NCBI GenBank assembly: GCA_905221605.1
Contig: CAJNDS010002834.1
Coordinates: 623,174 to 687,173 of the forward strand
Direction of reading: 5' to 3'
DNA from: Symbiodinium natans
Lineage: Eukaryota; Sar; Dinophyceae; Suessiales; Symbiodiniaceae
DNA length: 64,000 nucleotides
Positions 42,606-53,100 of the stretch are shown here, one piece after another. Made by a program: the position numbers and the translations under genes. The notes below the pieces were generated by a model, which saw nothing but the letters and a program-made list of their open reading frames with translations, was not told the origin of the DNA and did not search any database. Within the stretch, counting starts at the first letter, position 1. Each line of letters begins with the position of its first letter.

Positions 42606-43390
42606 TTAGGGTTTAGAGTTTAGGGTTTAGGGTTTAGGGTTTAGGGTTTAGGGTTTTAGAGTTTTAGAGTTTTTTTAGGGTTTAGGACCTTTTGGGGTCT
42701 GGGTTTTGGGTTTTTTTTTTTTTTTCGGGGTTCAGGGTAAGGTCCCAATAAATACATACCTCCAGATAAACCAACCGGGGTGGGGCGGGGGGCTTTGTTG
42801 CGGGAATGGGGGGGGGGGGGGGGGGAGGGGGGGGAGGGGAGGGGCGAGTGCCCGAGTCTTATATTTCTTTGAGGGACTCTTCATCCCTTGTATTGTGTCG
42901 TGAGCTTAGTACCTTAAGAAACGCCAAGCCTACTTTTGGTAGGCTTCCTAAGAATCCTATCAAGGGTTTCGTCGCAAGTGCCCAGGAAGCAAGTAGGTTT
43001 TGTGTTCTTGTGTTAGCCTCCTAAACCCTAAACCCTAAACCCTAAGCCCTAAACCCGGTGGGATTGAAACAAGGGGGGCCATCCGCAGTCGGGTTTAGGG
43101 TTTAGGGTTTGGGGTTTAGGGTTTAGGGTTTAGGGTTTAGGGTTTAGGCTTCAGGGTTCAGGGTTTAGGGTTTAGAGTTTTCATGGGGTTCTGCCTTGGG
43201 CCCCTGGTTACATGAAGGGACTCTCAGGGGTCCATCCTTATGGGTCCCAGTATGACTTGTTTGAGGTTTAGGGTGTAGGGTTTAGGGGCCCTTCTATAAA
43301 CCTAATTGAACCAAAAACGATATATTCTTTCAAAATTCAATCCTAGGTCACTGATGAACCCGGTCTTGAGAGTGCTGCTACTTGCGGCAG

Positions 43391-43486
43391 TCGGACATGC
43401 ATTCCCGGATGCCCAACACTGCACACGTCGAGCTCAAGCCCGAATCCCTAGGGAAACTTCGACTTGTGCTCAACAACTTGAATGCT
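43391..43486 (+). CDS. Internal exon, unknown
   Basis: TTGCGGCAG acceptor and AATGCT|GTCACC donor, 96 bp, open: SDMHSRMPNTAHVELKPESL, GKLRLVLNNLNA. Family unknown. A second frame is open as well. Confidence 0.4.
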
Positions 43487-43556
43487 GTCACCCTAAACCC
43501 TAAACCCTAAAGCCTAAACCCTAAACCCTAAACCCTAAACCCTAGGCTCGGGTTAA

Positions 43557-43640
43557 CATCGCTGGAATTCTCTCCCGAGGTACAAGGATGTCGATGCCAG
43601 GATGCTCTTAGAGGCCCGCGCGTCTCCACGCGGGTCCGGA
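43557..43640 (+). CDS. Exon-like island, unknown
   Basis: Open frame HRWNSLPRYKDVDARMLLEA, RASPRGSG, with AG|G inside (CCCGAG|GTACAAG) and a GT donor (CGCGG|GTCCGG). Followed at once by a CA microsatellite. Confidence 0.35.
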
Positions 43641-43785
43641 CACACACACGCACACACAGGTTTAGGGTTTAGGGCTTAGGGCTTAGGGTTTAGGGTTTAG
43701 GGCTTAGGGTTTAGGGTGTAGGGCTGAGGGTTTAGGGTTTAGGGTTTAGTGTTTAGGGACACAGACACACGCGCGCACACACACC
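43639..43785. repeat. CA microsatellite split by a TTTAGGG array
   Basis: GGACACACACACGCACACAC (43639-43659) and GGACACAGACACACGCGCGC (43757-43776) flank about 13 TTTAGGG/CTTAGGG units. The two flanks look like the two halves, or a duplication, of one CA tract. Confidence 0.85.
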
Positions 43786-44137
43786 TTAAATTTTGCCAGT
43801 AGGTGCACTTTAGACCTTTTTAGGTGTCCTTATTTTGTAGGAATTTTAAAGTTGAACCTTTTATCCCGTAGTTATTGGAGAAGTCAGTCAGCTCAAGACG
43901 CCGCACCAAGCCCTAGACCTCGTACCCTAGGCCCTAAACCATGTGTAGGAGTTTAGGGTTCAGGGGTTTAGGGTTTCAGGTTTAGGGTTTTTTTCTGTGG
44001 CTTTATGTGTGTGTGTGTGTGTGTGTGTGTTTTTTTTGGGGGGGAGTTTATCGGGTTGGAGGTAAGAGCTGGTTTCGTTCTGGCAGGCAGGCGCAGATAG
44101 ACAGGGGTTTAGGACTAAGGGCTACCTAGGATTACAG

Positions 44138-44199
44138 TCTCATGAGTAGGAATGAGTTCGTAGGTATTGCGTACCCAAAAGAAGTCAAGAAAAGTGTGG
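44138..44199 (+). CDS. Internal exon, unknown
   Basis: GGATTACAG acceptor and GTGTGG|GTAAGT consensus donor, 62 bp. Open frame LMSRNEFVGIAYPKEVKKSV. Confidence 0.45.
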
Positions 44200-44301
44200 G
44201 TAAGTAGCGTCCCAGGTGGAGGCTTCGGCAGGCGTACAGAGTCACAGTGGCAGGTGTAGGGTTTGGAGTTTGGGGCTTAGGGTTTAGGGCTTAGGGTTCA
44301 G

Positions 44302-44394
44302 CATCTCAAGTCCAAGCATTCACCAGGCAAGCCGGCCTGTCAAGTAACGGAGAGGTCCCACGGTGTGCCTTGCCCACAGACAAATTATAAGGGT
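44302..44394 (+). CDS. Exon-like island, unknown
   Basis: After GGTTCAG, 31 codons HLKSKHSPGKPACQVTERSH, GVPCPQTNYKG to TAA. Confidence 0.3.
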
Positions 44395-44593
44395 TAAGAC
44401 TTAAGAGAGGTTTGGGGTTTAGTCTGGGTTCAGGGTTTAGGGTTTAACCCGCAAGGGGTTCGCAGCCTGAGTGAGCATCTGTGACGACTGTTGAAGTTGG
44501 ACTCCTCCACATCCACTCATGGTGCAGGGGTTTGGGGCTTAGAGGTTTCGAGGTTTAGGAGTTTAGGGGTTGAGGGCTTGCTGGGTGTCTAAG

Positions 44594-44677
44594 GAAATCT
44601 CCGTACCCGCTCTACACCGTCCCAACATCCTGAAGATCAATCGTATCCTAACTTACTTGCTGGGGTGCACTCTCGAG
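44594..44677 (+). CDS. Internal exon, faintly protein-kinase-like
   Basis: GTCTAAG|GAA acceptor (AG|G). Frame EISVPALHRPNILKINRILT, YLLGCTLE. The arrangement E-I-x(5)-H-R-P-N-I-L-K recalls the region from the alpha-C Glu to the H-P-N-I-V-K strand of protein kinases. One exon of 28 residues is not enough for a firm call; the donor would be GA. Confidence 0.35.
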
Positions 44678-44689
44678 GATCCTAAACCC

Positions 44690-44975
44690 TAAACCCTAAA
44701 CCCTAAACCCTAAACCCTAAACCCTAAACCCTAAACCCTAAACCCTAAACCCTAACCCTAAACCCTACAGCTAAGCTCTAAACCCGCACCCCCTCCGACA
44801 AGGTGGAGACCTGCGAAGAAGATCCATCCTCGTTGGCCGAAGGCTGTGCGGCTGGCTATAGGGATTTCAGGACCTACAGGAACCCGAACCCTATAACCCT
44901 ATAACCCTATAACCCTAAACCCTATAACCCTATAATCCTATAACCCTATAACCCTATAACCCTATAACCCTAAAC
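44690..44975. repeat. CCCTAAA array, island, CCCTATAAC nonamers
   Basis: About ten CCCTAAA units (44690-44766), an island with open frame 44788-44880 (TPSDKVETCEEDPSSLAEGC, AAGYRDFRTYR), then about nine CCCTATAAC units (44886-44975). Confidence 0.8.
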
Positions 44976-45005
44976 CCTAAATCCTAAGCCCGAACCCTGG
45001 ATCGC

Positions 45006-45320
45006 ATGATGGTTCTCGTGAGACTTCGACAGCTGCCGAAGGCCGGTGCCCGCGAGTTGTTGCGAACAGGGTCCATGCCCCCTATGCGAAGAACTGCAAA
45101 AGACAAACGACTGAAGTATTCGCTTCGTATAGCTATCCCAAAGGATCCATGTACCTTCATAGTATATACTTGGGCCCTAAAGCTACTATATAGGAACCCC
45201 TTTAAGGCCTAAGTATATACTATATAGGTACATGGATCCTTAGGGTATATCCGGCCAGAGTCATAGCTGATCTTCTGTACGCAAACCCCATGCAACTATA
45301 CTTGGTTGTTGAGTCATCCC
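45006..45320 (+). CDS. ORF split by a palindromic MITE E
   Basis: The left part, ATG at 45006 (MVLVRLRQLPKAGARELLRT, GSMPPMRRTAKDKRLKYSLR), runs into the element at 45137. After it an open frame continues YPARVIADLLYANPMQLYLV, VESS (45246-45310). The two halves are in different frames if the element alone is removed, so either splicing or an indel is needed. Product unknown. Confidence 0.35.
45137..45245. mobile_element. Palindromic MITE family E copy 2
   Basis: CCCAAAGGATCCATGTACCT ... AGGTACATGGATCCTTAGGG, flanked by TAT on both sides. Nearly the reverse complement of 24778-24887. Confidence 0.9.
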
Positions 45321-45550
45321 TAAACCTTAAGCCCTAAACCCTAAACCCTAAACCCTAAACCCTAAACCCTAAACCCTAAACCCTAAACCCTAAACCCTAA
45401 ACCCTAAACCCTAAACCCTAAACCCTAAACCCAAAAACCTAAACCCTAAACCCTAAACCCTAAACCCTAAACCCTAAACCCTAAACCCTAAACCCTAAAC
45501 CCTAAACCCTAAACCCTAAACCCGAACCCTAAACGCTAAACCCTAAACCT
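45321..45550. repeat. Long CCCTAAA array
   Basis: About 30 units with a single break (CCCAAAAACCTAAA) near 45430. One of the longest arrays. Confidence 0.95.
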
Positions 45551-45566
45551 CAAACCTACGCCGTCA

Positions 45567-45705
45567 ACTCAAGACCCCCTAAAATCTCCAAGTCCGAAGC
45601 CCTGACCCAGCATCTGCCGAACTGCTTAAGCACCCCCCAAGAAAGAAATCTGACCCAGCATCAGGAATACTTGGGCCTTAAAGTTCTTCCTATATAAGGA
45701 CTTTG
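45567..45705 (+). CDS. ORF containing a 13-bp duplication
   Basis: Open for about 46 codons (YAVNSRPPKISKSEALTQHL, PNCLSTPQERNLTQHQEYLG). CTGACCCAGCATC occurs at 45602-45614 and again at 45650-45662, enclosing 35 bp that resemble MITE H ends (CTGCTTAAGCACCCCCC). This looks like an insertion scar. Confidence 0.3.
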
Positions 45706-45756
45706 GGGCCCAAGTATAGAATAATTAGGTACATGGACCCTCAGGGATTTACCTGA

Positions 45757-45858
45757 GACTGCTTAAGACCCCTCAAACCAGGGAAAATTTTCTCCCTTCT
45801 TAAGATAATGTAGAGACTGTGGTCTTTCTATGTTGGGGGTTCTTAAGCAAATAGCAGG
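45757..45858. mobile_element. MITE family H copy
   Basis: GACTGCTTAAGACCCCTC ... GGGGGTTCTTAAGCAAATAG: inverted ends of family H. Confidence 0.6.
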
Positions 45859-45989
45859 CATGCGTAATGCCCAACGTGGACAAGACGCCAAGTAACCAAC
45901 ACATCTCAGACCCTTTTCCAAAACCTCACATCTGCACAACGCTGCGCCCTAAACCCTGTGGGTTTAGAGGTTAAGGCCTTGGGCACCCT

Positions 45990-46200
45990 TGCTAGCAAGC
46001 GACTGTGATTTTGGCCTCAACATTTTCGACTGGGTGGGCTATAGAGCAGCCGTGATAGACCAGACGCTGTCTCCATGTCCAGCGGTTGAAGTGCCAGGGC
46101 CTGGTTGGGACCCTTTGGACCCTGACAACACTGCCAAGCAGCACCAGCCATTTGCGTTGCGAACAGTACAATGATTGCGCGAGAGTGGTCATCGAAACGA
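45990..46200 (+). CDS. Coding-like island with a frame change
   Basis: Frame 1 reads ASDCDFGLNIFDWVGYRAAV, IDQTLSPCPAVEVPGPGWDP, LDPDNTAKQHQPFALRTVQ, then TGA. The next frame continues MIAREWSSKRWEDMLA. It lies between repeats. Either two exons (GAACAG|T could be an acceptor) or a frameshifted relic. Unknown family. Confidence 0.4.
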
Positions 46201-46283
46201 TGGGAAGACATGCTGGCATAGCAGCCGCAATTCCTTTATTGGTTTCTTAAGGGAGAGGTGGGGGGGGGGTTTCATGGGGGGTA

Positions 46284-46371
46284 GGGTAGGTAACCAGGGA
46301 GCCTTAGGGAAGGTTAGGAAGCCTTAGGGAGTACTGGGGTGCAATTATTAGGGAACCTTGGTTTACATACC
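46284..46371. mobile_element. Short element family L copy 2
   Basis: Reverse complement of 30732-30810; ends at a C-run (46368-46383). Confidence 0.6.
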
Positions 46372-47368
46372 CCCCCCCCCCCCTTGAAATTGAATGCCCC
46401 CCTCCCTTAAGAACACCATAAAACACCCGACGCCTGGCAGGCGGCAGCAAGGCCCAGAAATGAGTTGTCATCGGGAGTTTCTTGGGTTTAGGGCTTGGGG
46501 CTTAGGGCTTATAGGGCATTCAAAGAGGTTCGTGGGTTTAGGGTTTAAGGTTCTTGGGCTTATTGGGCTTACTGGGTTTTGTTGGGCTTTCTTGCGCATT
46601 TTATTTTTATTTTTATTTTTATTTTTTTTTTGGGGGGGGGGCTTGTTGGGTTTCTTATTTCTTGGTTTTTTGTTGGGTTTCTTGGGTTTGTTTTGGGGTT
46701 TTCTTGGTGTTCTTGGATTTTCTTGGTTGTCTCGAGTTTCTTGGGTTTGGGGTCCAGGGTTTGAGCATGAGGGGTCAACCGGTCACCTCTTGAGGTGAGT
46801 CGCCCCCCCTAAAAATTCTAAATCCCAAAACTCGACACCCTAGATATCGGAGAAACACCACACGATATGCACATTAGTCACATTCGGGTTTAGGGTTTAG
46901 GGTTTAGGGTTTAGGGTTTAGGGTTAAAAATGCAACGGTTATCTGCAAAACTACACCCTTATAAGCCCTAAATTCCTAAGCCCTACGAATTAAGCCCTGA
47001 AACTTAAACCCTACATCCCGAAACCCTGTGAACCCAAAATCCTCAATACTAAACTTGAACCAGGGGCTCACTTATACCCAGACGCTTTTACACAACAGAG
47101 AGGCTATAGACTTTGGCCATTTTAAGTGGGCCTGCTGGGTTGGTCTGGGATAGTCCTGAAGTTCAACAGGCCGCAGCGCCTATCTAACCCTATTAACCCA
47201 TAGGTTTTCGTGTGAGGGCCCCGAACCTATCCCAGCATGCCTTCTCAAAACCCTGTGTGGTGCTTCAACCCTACCAGACGCGAGGGTTTAGGGTTCAGGG
47301 TTCAGGGTGCAGGGTTTAGGGTTTGGGGTTGAGGCTAAGTGCTTCCACCCTGACCTAGCCCTGCGCAG

Positions 47369-47449
47369 GAGCAGCCGGACGTGTGCGCGGACGGCGCCGG
47401 GGCATACCTCCGCCGGAGCCTTGATGTTGCGCTCCTTGCGACCCTCGGG
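47369..47449 (+). CDS. Internal exon, unknown protein
   Basis: 81 bp, open and in frame throughout, CCTGCGCAG|GAG acceptor and CTCGGG|GTTTAT donor, telomere-like repeat on the donor side. EQPDVCADGAGAYLRRSLDV, ALLATLG. Boundary style equals that of the antiporter gene. Family not recognised. Confidence 0.45.
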
Positions 47450-48014
47450 GTTTATAAGGGTTTAGGGTTTAGGGTTTAGGGCTAGGGTTCAGGGTTTGGG
47501 GCTGGGACACGAAGCATGAGGGACCCACATGGGGTAATTAGGTTCCTATTGCAACGCCCAGCAAAACCCTCATGACTGAGAGAATTCCGCCGTATGTATG
47601 CTAGGCATGACCATGGCATGTGTGAATTGGGAGTTGTTCTGTCTGCCTGCGGTGCAAGGGCCAACTCCCCAACCCCCCCTCAACCCCGAACTGCAAAACC
47701 GGGGGCTCGAACGACGAAGCTTAAACCCCCTATGCCTTGGGGTTGTGTTTTAAGGGTTGTAGATTTACATTTATGTCGGAGGGCATTGTAGAACCAAGGC
47801 TACTAAGGGTTGTTGGTTCAGAGCTTACAGTTTAGGGTTGCGGGTGTCAAAATTAATGCCGGGGCATTGTAAGTGTTAAGGGTTGATGCTTCAGGGTGTA
47901 CCGTGTAGGGCTGCCAACAACTGCAGCGCGTACCCCAAACCCTGCAAACCCCATAAACCCCAAAAAAAAGTGGTAAACCTTCCAAACCCCCAAAACCCTA
48001 TAAACCCTGTAAAC

Positions 48015-48111
48015 CGTCGTTTTGGTTTTGCGCCAGAGCGTTCTCCTCCACCCCTGCGAGGTGGGGGCTTGGCCGTGGACAGAACAGCTGAATTTCCAGA
48101 TATTCGATCGG
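48015..48111 (+). CDS. Exon-like island, unknown
   Basis: 32 codons RRFGFAPERSPPPLRGGGLA, VDRTAEFPDIRS ending at a GT donor (ATCGG|GTTTAG). Between decayed and clean arrays. Confidence 0.35.
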
Positions 48112-48148
48112 GTTTAGGATTTAGGGTTTAGGGTTTAGGGTTTAGGGT

Positions 48149-48391
48149 GGAGATGCCGTCCTGTCCTGTGCTCCCTTCCTGCGCCAGCGCGTTCCCCCAC
48201 ACAGCACCGTTTGGAGGGCATGTGCCAAGTATGGATTGCAGCATGCAAACACCCTCCACTGCCTGTACACACATGAGCGAGCTGCTGCTTTCCTTCGCCG
48301 CGCCCGGCCCTCTCTCTATTGCGGCCGCGCGTACATCCGGACGATGTTAATGCAGCGCTCGACTGGGTGTCCTTCCCTAGGGTTTAGGTAG
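48149..48391 (+). CDS. ORF of 80 codons, unknown
   Basis: Open from the end of a TTTAGGG array to TAG: GDAVLSCAPFLRQRVPPHST, VWRACAKYGLQHANTLHCLY, THERAAAFLRRARPSLYCGR. A second + frame is also open (ending HPDDVNAALDWVSFP), so the reading frame is uncertain. Clearly unique, GC-rich, non-repeat DNA. Confidence 0.35.
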   Translation, partial: GDAVLSCAPFLRQRVPPHSTVWRACAKYGLQHANTLHCLYTHERAAAFLRRARPSLYCGRAYIRTMLMQRSTGCPSLGFR

Positions 48392-48781
48392 CTTTAGGGT
48401 GTATGGTTTCTAGCTAGGCCCTTGGGAGAATCGAAATTCTTGCCTTTTGGTTGAAGAGATACTAAACCCTAAACCCTAAACCCTAAACCCTAAACCCTAA
48501 ACCCTAAACCCTAAACCCTATAATTAGGAATATTGTTCAGAGGGGTTTTAAGGGCACTCCTAGATTTTGACCAGGGGAGCCACCCCCTCCAGTCCAACCC
48601 CACCACCCTCAAGCCTTCAGCTTGGGTTCCTTAAGCTTGGGTTCAGGGTTTAGGGTTTAGGGTTTAGGATTTAGGGTTTAGGGTTTGGGGTTTAGGGTTT
48701 AGGGTTTGGGGTTTAGGGCTTAGGGCTTAGGGCTTAGGGTTTAGGGTTTAGGTGGGGGTTAGGGTTTAGGGTTTAGGGTGC

Positions 48782-48890
48782 CTTCAAGGCACCACGCTCT
48801 CCGCGTTATTATTCGGCCACGAAGACGCGCCCGCCTTCCTCAATGCCGGGGTCTCGGTCCTGTTGTTGTGGGCTCCAATGGGCTTGGAAG
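48782..48890 (+). CDS. Internal exon, hydrophobic, unknown
   Basis: 36 codons ending in TTGGAAG|GTTTTA: LQGTTLSALLFGHEDAPAFL, NAGVSVLLLWAPMGLE. The second half could be a membrane segment. Family unknown. Confidence 0.4.
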
Positions 48891-48894
48891 GTTT

Positions 48895-49380
48895 TAGAGT
48901 TTTTTTTTTTTTTAATAGGGTTTTACGGGGTTTGATTGGGTTTAATAGGGTCTTCATCGGGGTTTCATAGGGTTTTATGGTTTTTTGGCGGGCTTCTTAG
49001 GAGAGTGTAGAGGGTTTAGAGGGTTTAGAGGGTTTAGAAGGTTTAGAGTGTTTAGAGTGTTCATTCTATAGGGTCTAGAGGTTTTGTAGAGGGTTTGTAG
49101 GGGCTTGTTTGTAGGCTTTTCGGGTTGTAGGGTTTATCGGGTTTTTTAGGGTTTATGCGCTTTGTAGGGTTTATGTGGTTTAGAAGGTTTGTAGGGCGTA
49201 CAGGGTTTAGAGCGTGCATTAGGGCTTCATGGGCTTATAGTGTTTTTTTTTTTTTTTTTGTAGGGCTTGTGGGGTTTTAAGGTCTTATACGGTGTATAGG
49301 GTTTGTAGGGGGTACAGGGTTTATAGGGTGGATAGTAGTTATATGGGGTTGAGATAGTTTTTATAAGGCTAGGGTTTAGT
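48895..49380. repeat. Decayed TTTATAGGG/TTTAGAGGG field
   Basis: T-rich and G-rich degenerate units (GGGTTTAGA, GGGTTTAT, TTGTAGGG) with two T-runs (48900-48913, 49244-49259). No gene seen. Confidence 0.75.
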
Positions 49381-49415
49381 TTGAACAAAGTTTGGGGGTG
49401 TTGATTTGCTTGTAG

Positions 49416-49478
49416 CTCAACTCTTCTTCTCGCCGGCCCCTCACCTGTATCCCGCTTCAGAGTATGTTCGAAGAAAAC
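49416..49478 (+). CDS. Exon-like island, unknown
   Basis: GCTTGTAG acceptor, pyrimidine-rich; QLFFSPAPHLYPASEYVRRK open into a CCCTAAA array. Confidence 0.3.
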
Positions 49479-49862
49479 CCTAAACCCTAAACCCCAAACC
49501 CCAAACCCTAAACCCTAAACCCTAAACCCTAAACCCTAAACCCTAAACCCTAAACCCTAAACCCTAAACCCTAAACCCTAAACCCTAACCCTAAACCCTG
49601 AACCCTAATCCCGACTGAGTTGAAGGTTTCGAGATGGGGTTAGTGTTCATTTGAGGCTTAGGGGTTTGGGGTTCGTCGGCCATGGGACTGGCCGTGTGTG
49701 TTGGGGTTAGGTTTAGGGGTTTAGGGGTTTTGTGTGTTTGGGTGTTTCAGGGTTTTGGGGTTTAGGAGTTAGGGTTTGGGGTAGGTTTAGGTGTTTAGAT
49801 TAGGCTGAGGGGGGTTTTGGTTCTGCGCGTTTGGTTCTTTGACCTGAGTGTGTGTGGATCAG

Positions 49863-49934
49863 GGCTTGGTGGCTCTGCGTCCTCAATCACCAAAACGCAC
49901 CGATAGGCCTCCAACCCATGAAAGCGGAATCACT
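49863..49934 (+). CDS. Internal exon, unknown; possibly antiporter 5' exon
   Basis: 72 bp, GTGGATCAG|GGC acceptor and ATCACT|GTTTAG donor, in frame: GLVALRPQSPKRTDRPPTHE, SGIT. It is the last good exon before the antiporter's first membrane exon and could encode part of its hydrophilic N-terminus, but there is no motif to prove it. Confidence 0.35.
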
Positions 49935-50133
49935 GTTTAGGGTTTAGGGTTTAGGGTTCAATGTAACCCTAACCCTAAACCCCAAACCTTGCAACCCCAA
50001 ACCCCCAAAGAGAAGACCTCGAACAACCCTAAACCCTGAACCCCTGAACCCTGAACCCTAAACCCTAAACCCTGAACCCTGAACCCTGAACCCTGAACCC
50101 TTAGTACCCCAATTCAGAAGACCTCAGTTTCAG

Positions 50134-50190
50134 GTGCTGCTGGTCTGCATCCCACTGGCCTTCGTGGCTCACTTCGGCAACTGGGGCGCG
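50134..50190 (+). CDS. Antiporter exon: first membrane helix
   Basis: TTTCAG|GTG acceptor, GGCGCG|GTGCGA donor, 57 bp, phase 0. The peptide ends HFGNWGA and continues directly with NWQFLISLIG of the next exon, 2.0 kb downstream. Confidence 0.8.
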
Positions 50191-53100
50191 GTGCGACCCC
50201 CAAGCTAGGGTTTAGGGTTTAGGGTTTGGGGTTTGGGGTTTAGGGTTTAGGGTTTAGGGTTTAGGGTTGGTTCAGGGACTAAAGGAGGGACCCTTACAAG
50301 GGGTCATGTAGGGGCTACATAGTATTTGGAGAATACGATTAAGTGGCGGTCCCTCCTTTCTACTCCTGAATAAGGAGTATGCTAATTGTGCCGGTTTCTT
50401 CTTGATTTCACAAAAAATGGCACGGGCACAGGTTGTAGTGGGCTTAGTCGGGAATATTCCCAATGAGGTAGTCCCCTAAACCCTAAACTCTAAACCGTCT
50501 GTGAGAATATTCCCACTCCGTAGTTCCTCTACCTTGGGATGTTCCCCCTTATACTGACAGTCCTTAGTAGGGATTAGAGTACCCCTATGATCATCCCATT
50601 AAGGACTGTTCCTAGAAGGGGGAACATACCCTCAAAGAGAAGTAGCTTCCAACGATCATCGACTGAGTTCACGCCAACTCTGCTCCTTCCTGCGGCCAAC
50701 ATGCTTTCGCAAAGGAAGGGGACATACCCCTGAGGTCTAGGATTTAGGGCTTAGGGCTTAGGGGTTAATTAGGGTTGAGGGGTTTAGGGAATCAGTCCTT
50801 AAGGGTTGTATAGGCAGGAAGCGTTAAGACCGCCGGCCTGCACTTCTTGCTCGTTTTGGTCGTAGGACTTTGGGTTTGCGTACAGTGGCAGCGGTAGAAT
50901 GTCCTCAAACCCTAAGCCCTAAACCCTAAACCCTAAACCCTAAACCCTAAACCCTAAACCCTAAACCTCCTAAACCTCCTAACCTCTAAACGAGCTCCTG
51001 CACCTTAAACACCTAAGCCCTTAGACCGAACATGGAGGAATGAAGAGGCTTAATATAGGGGTCGGACAAATTTCTACTAGTATTTCCTTAGGGTCCCTTT
51101 ATAACTCTCCTATTTTCAACCTTATTCTAGTCATTCTAATGATTATAATTATTCTAGTCACTCTAATGATTATAATTCTTCAGGCCACTTTTTTTAAGCA
51201 ACTTGAGTCTAGCAGAGTTGGATGCCTGGTCTTCGTCTACTGGATTTGCGGATGGAGGGTTGGGATTTGACACTTAGCCGTCCTCAAGGTTTAGGGTTTA
51301 GGGTTTAGGGTTCAGGGTTCAGGCTTCAGGCTTCAGGGTTTAGGGTTTAGGGTTGCCTAAGCCCTAAACCCCAAACCCTAAACCTTGGATCTGGGCCTAG
51401 TGATGGAGACTTTCTGGAACTCCAGGGCAGACTCATTCACTTGCAAGCACCAGCAGCCAGAACACCCTGAAGATTCAATGGGTTTAGGGTTTAGGGTTTA
51501 GGGTTTAGGGTTTAGGGTTTAGGGTTTAGGGTTTAGGGCTCAGGGTTTAGGGATTAGGGTTGAAGCCCAACACCCTGAGCTCTAAACCTAGTTGCCTATG
51601 ATAGCCCCTAAGCCTTAAGACCTAAGCCTGAACACCCGGAACGCTCGTTCCTAATGTCAAGCTTTGATTCGAACTCGAATCCGTGCACTCTAGAACCCTA
51701 AGCCCCTAAATCCCAAAACCGCAGCCCTAACCCTAAACCCCAAACCCTAAACCCCAAACCCTAAACCCCAAACCCTAAACCCCAAACCCTAAACCCCAAA
51801 CCCTAAACCCTAAACCCCAAACCCCAAACCCTAAACCCTAAACCTTGAATCCTGAGCCCTCGAACCCTGAACTTTGGGATGGCTCCTTCTGAAACAAACT
51901 TTGGGATGGCTCCTTCTGAAACAAACAGTCCTTAATTGGGTTCAGGGTTTAGGGTTTAGGGTTTAGGGTTTAGGGTTTAGGGTTTAGGGTTTAGGGTTTA
52001 GGGTTTAGGGTTTAGGGTTTAGGGTTTAGGGTCTACGCTTTCAAAAGCCCGTGAACCCCTTGAACTCTTGAAGCTATGCCATACTTGAAGGCTCATGGTA
52101 CTTATTGACCAATGAGGGGTTTAGGGTTTAGGGTTCAGGGCTGAGAGTTGAGGGTTTAGGGTTTAGGGTTTAGGGTTTAGGGTTTAGGGTTTAGGGTTTA
52201 GGGAACCTAGAACCCTGGGCACCCCATGCGCAGAACTGGCAGTTCTTGATCTCGCTGATCGGCGTGAAGCCCAGCAGTCTGTCCACCCCAAGCCCTATCA
52301 AGCCCTAAGCCCTAAGCCCTAAACCCTAAAACCCAAACCCCAAACCCTAAACCCTAAACCCTAAACCCTAAACCCTACCCCTAAACCCTAAACCTACAGA
52401 GACAACTCAAGTTTCGGGTGGCAGGGTGTGAGAGGGCTAAACAGAACCAAGCCCGAAACACTTCATTTTGAGTGCGGCTTGAGGTTGCAGTTGAGGGCGA
52501 GCAGCTTGCCAGTTGGAGAAGAGGAGCTGAACCTAAACAGTCCTCAATTGGGTTTAGGGTTTAGGGTTTAGGGTTTAGGGTTTAAGGTATAGGGTTCAGT
52601 GTTCAGGGTTTAGGTTTAGGGTTTGGGGTTTAGGGTTTGGGCCTAAGGGCCTCCTGAGTTTGAGGGCTAGCGCCTCGTAAACTCAAACCTAACAAACATC
52701 CACGGATACCGAAACCCCGAAAGTAACTGTGGTAGTTTACCTTCCTTGTTTGCCCTAAGCCCTCCCTAAACCCTAAACCCTAAACCCTAAACCCTAAACC
52801 CTAAACCCTAAGCCCTAAGCCCTAGGCCCTAGGCCCTATAGACCCTAGGCCATCAAGCCTGAGCCCAAACCTCAGAATCGCAAGCTGTAGGGTTTAGGGT
52901 TTAGGGTTTAGGGTGTAGGGTTTAGGGTTTAGGGTTTCCGGTGTGGTCCACGAGCCTAGCTGAGGCTTGGTACCTTTGGCGGAGCGTGTGTCCTTTGCGC
53001 ACTACTCAGACACCAGGTTGGGTGTACTTAAAACGCTAGAACCCTAAACCCTGGATCCTAAGCCCTATGGACGCCCCTGTATTCCCCCCCAGAACCCTGT

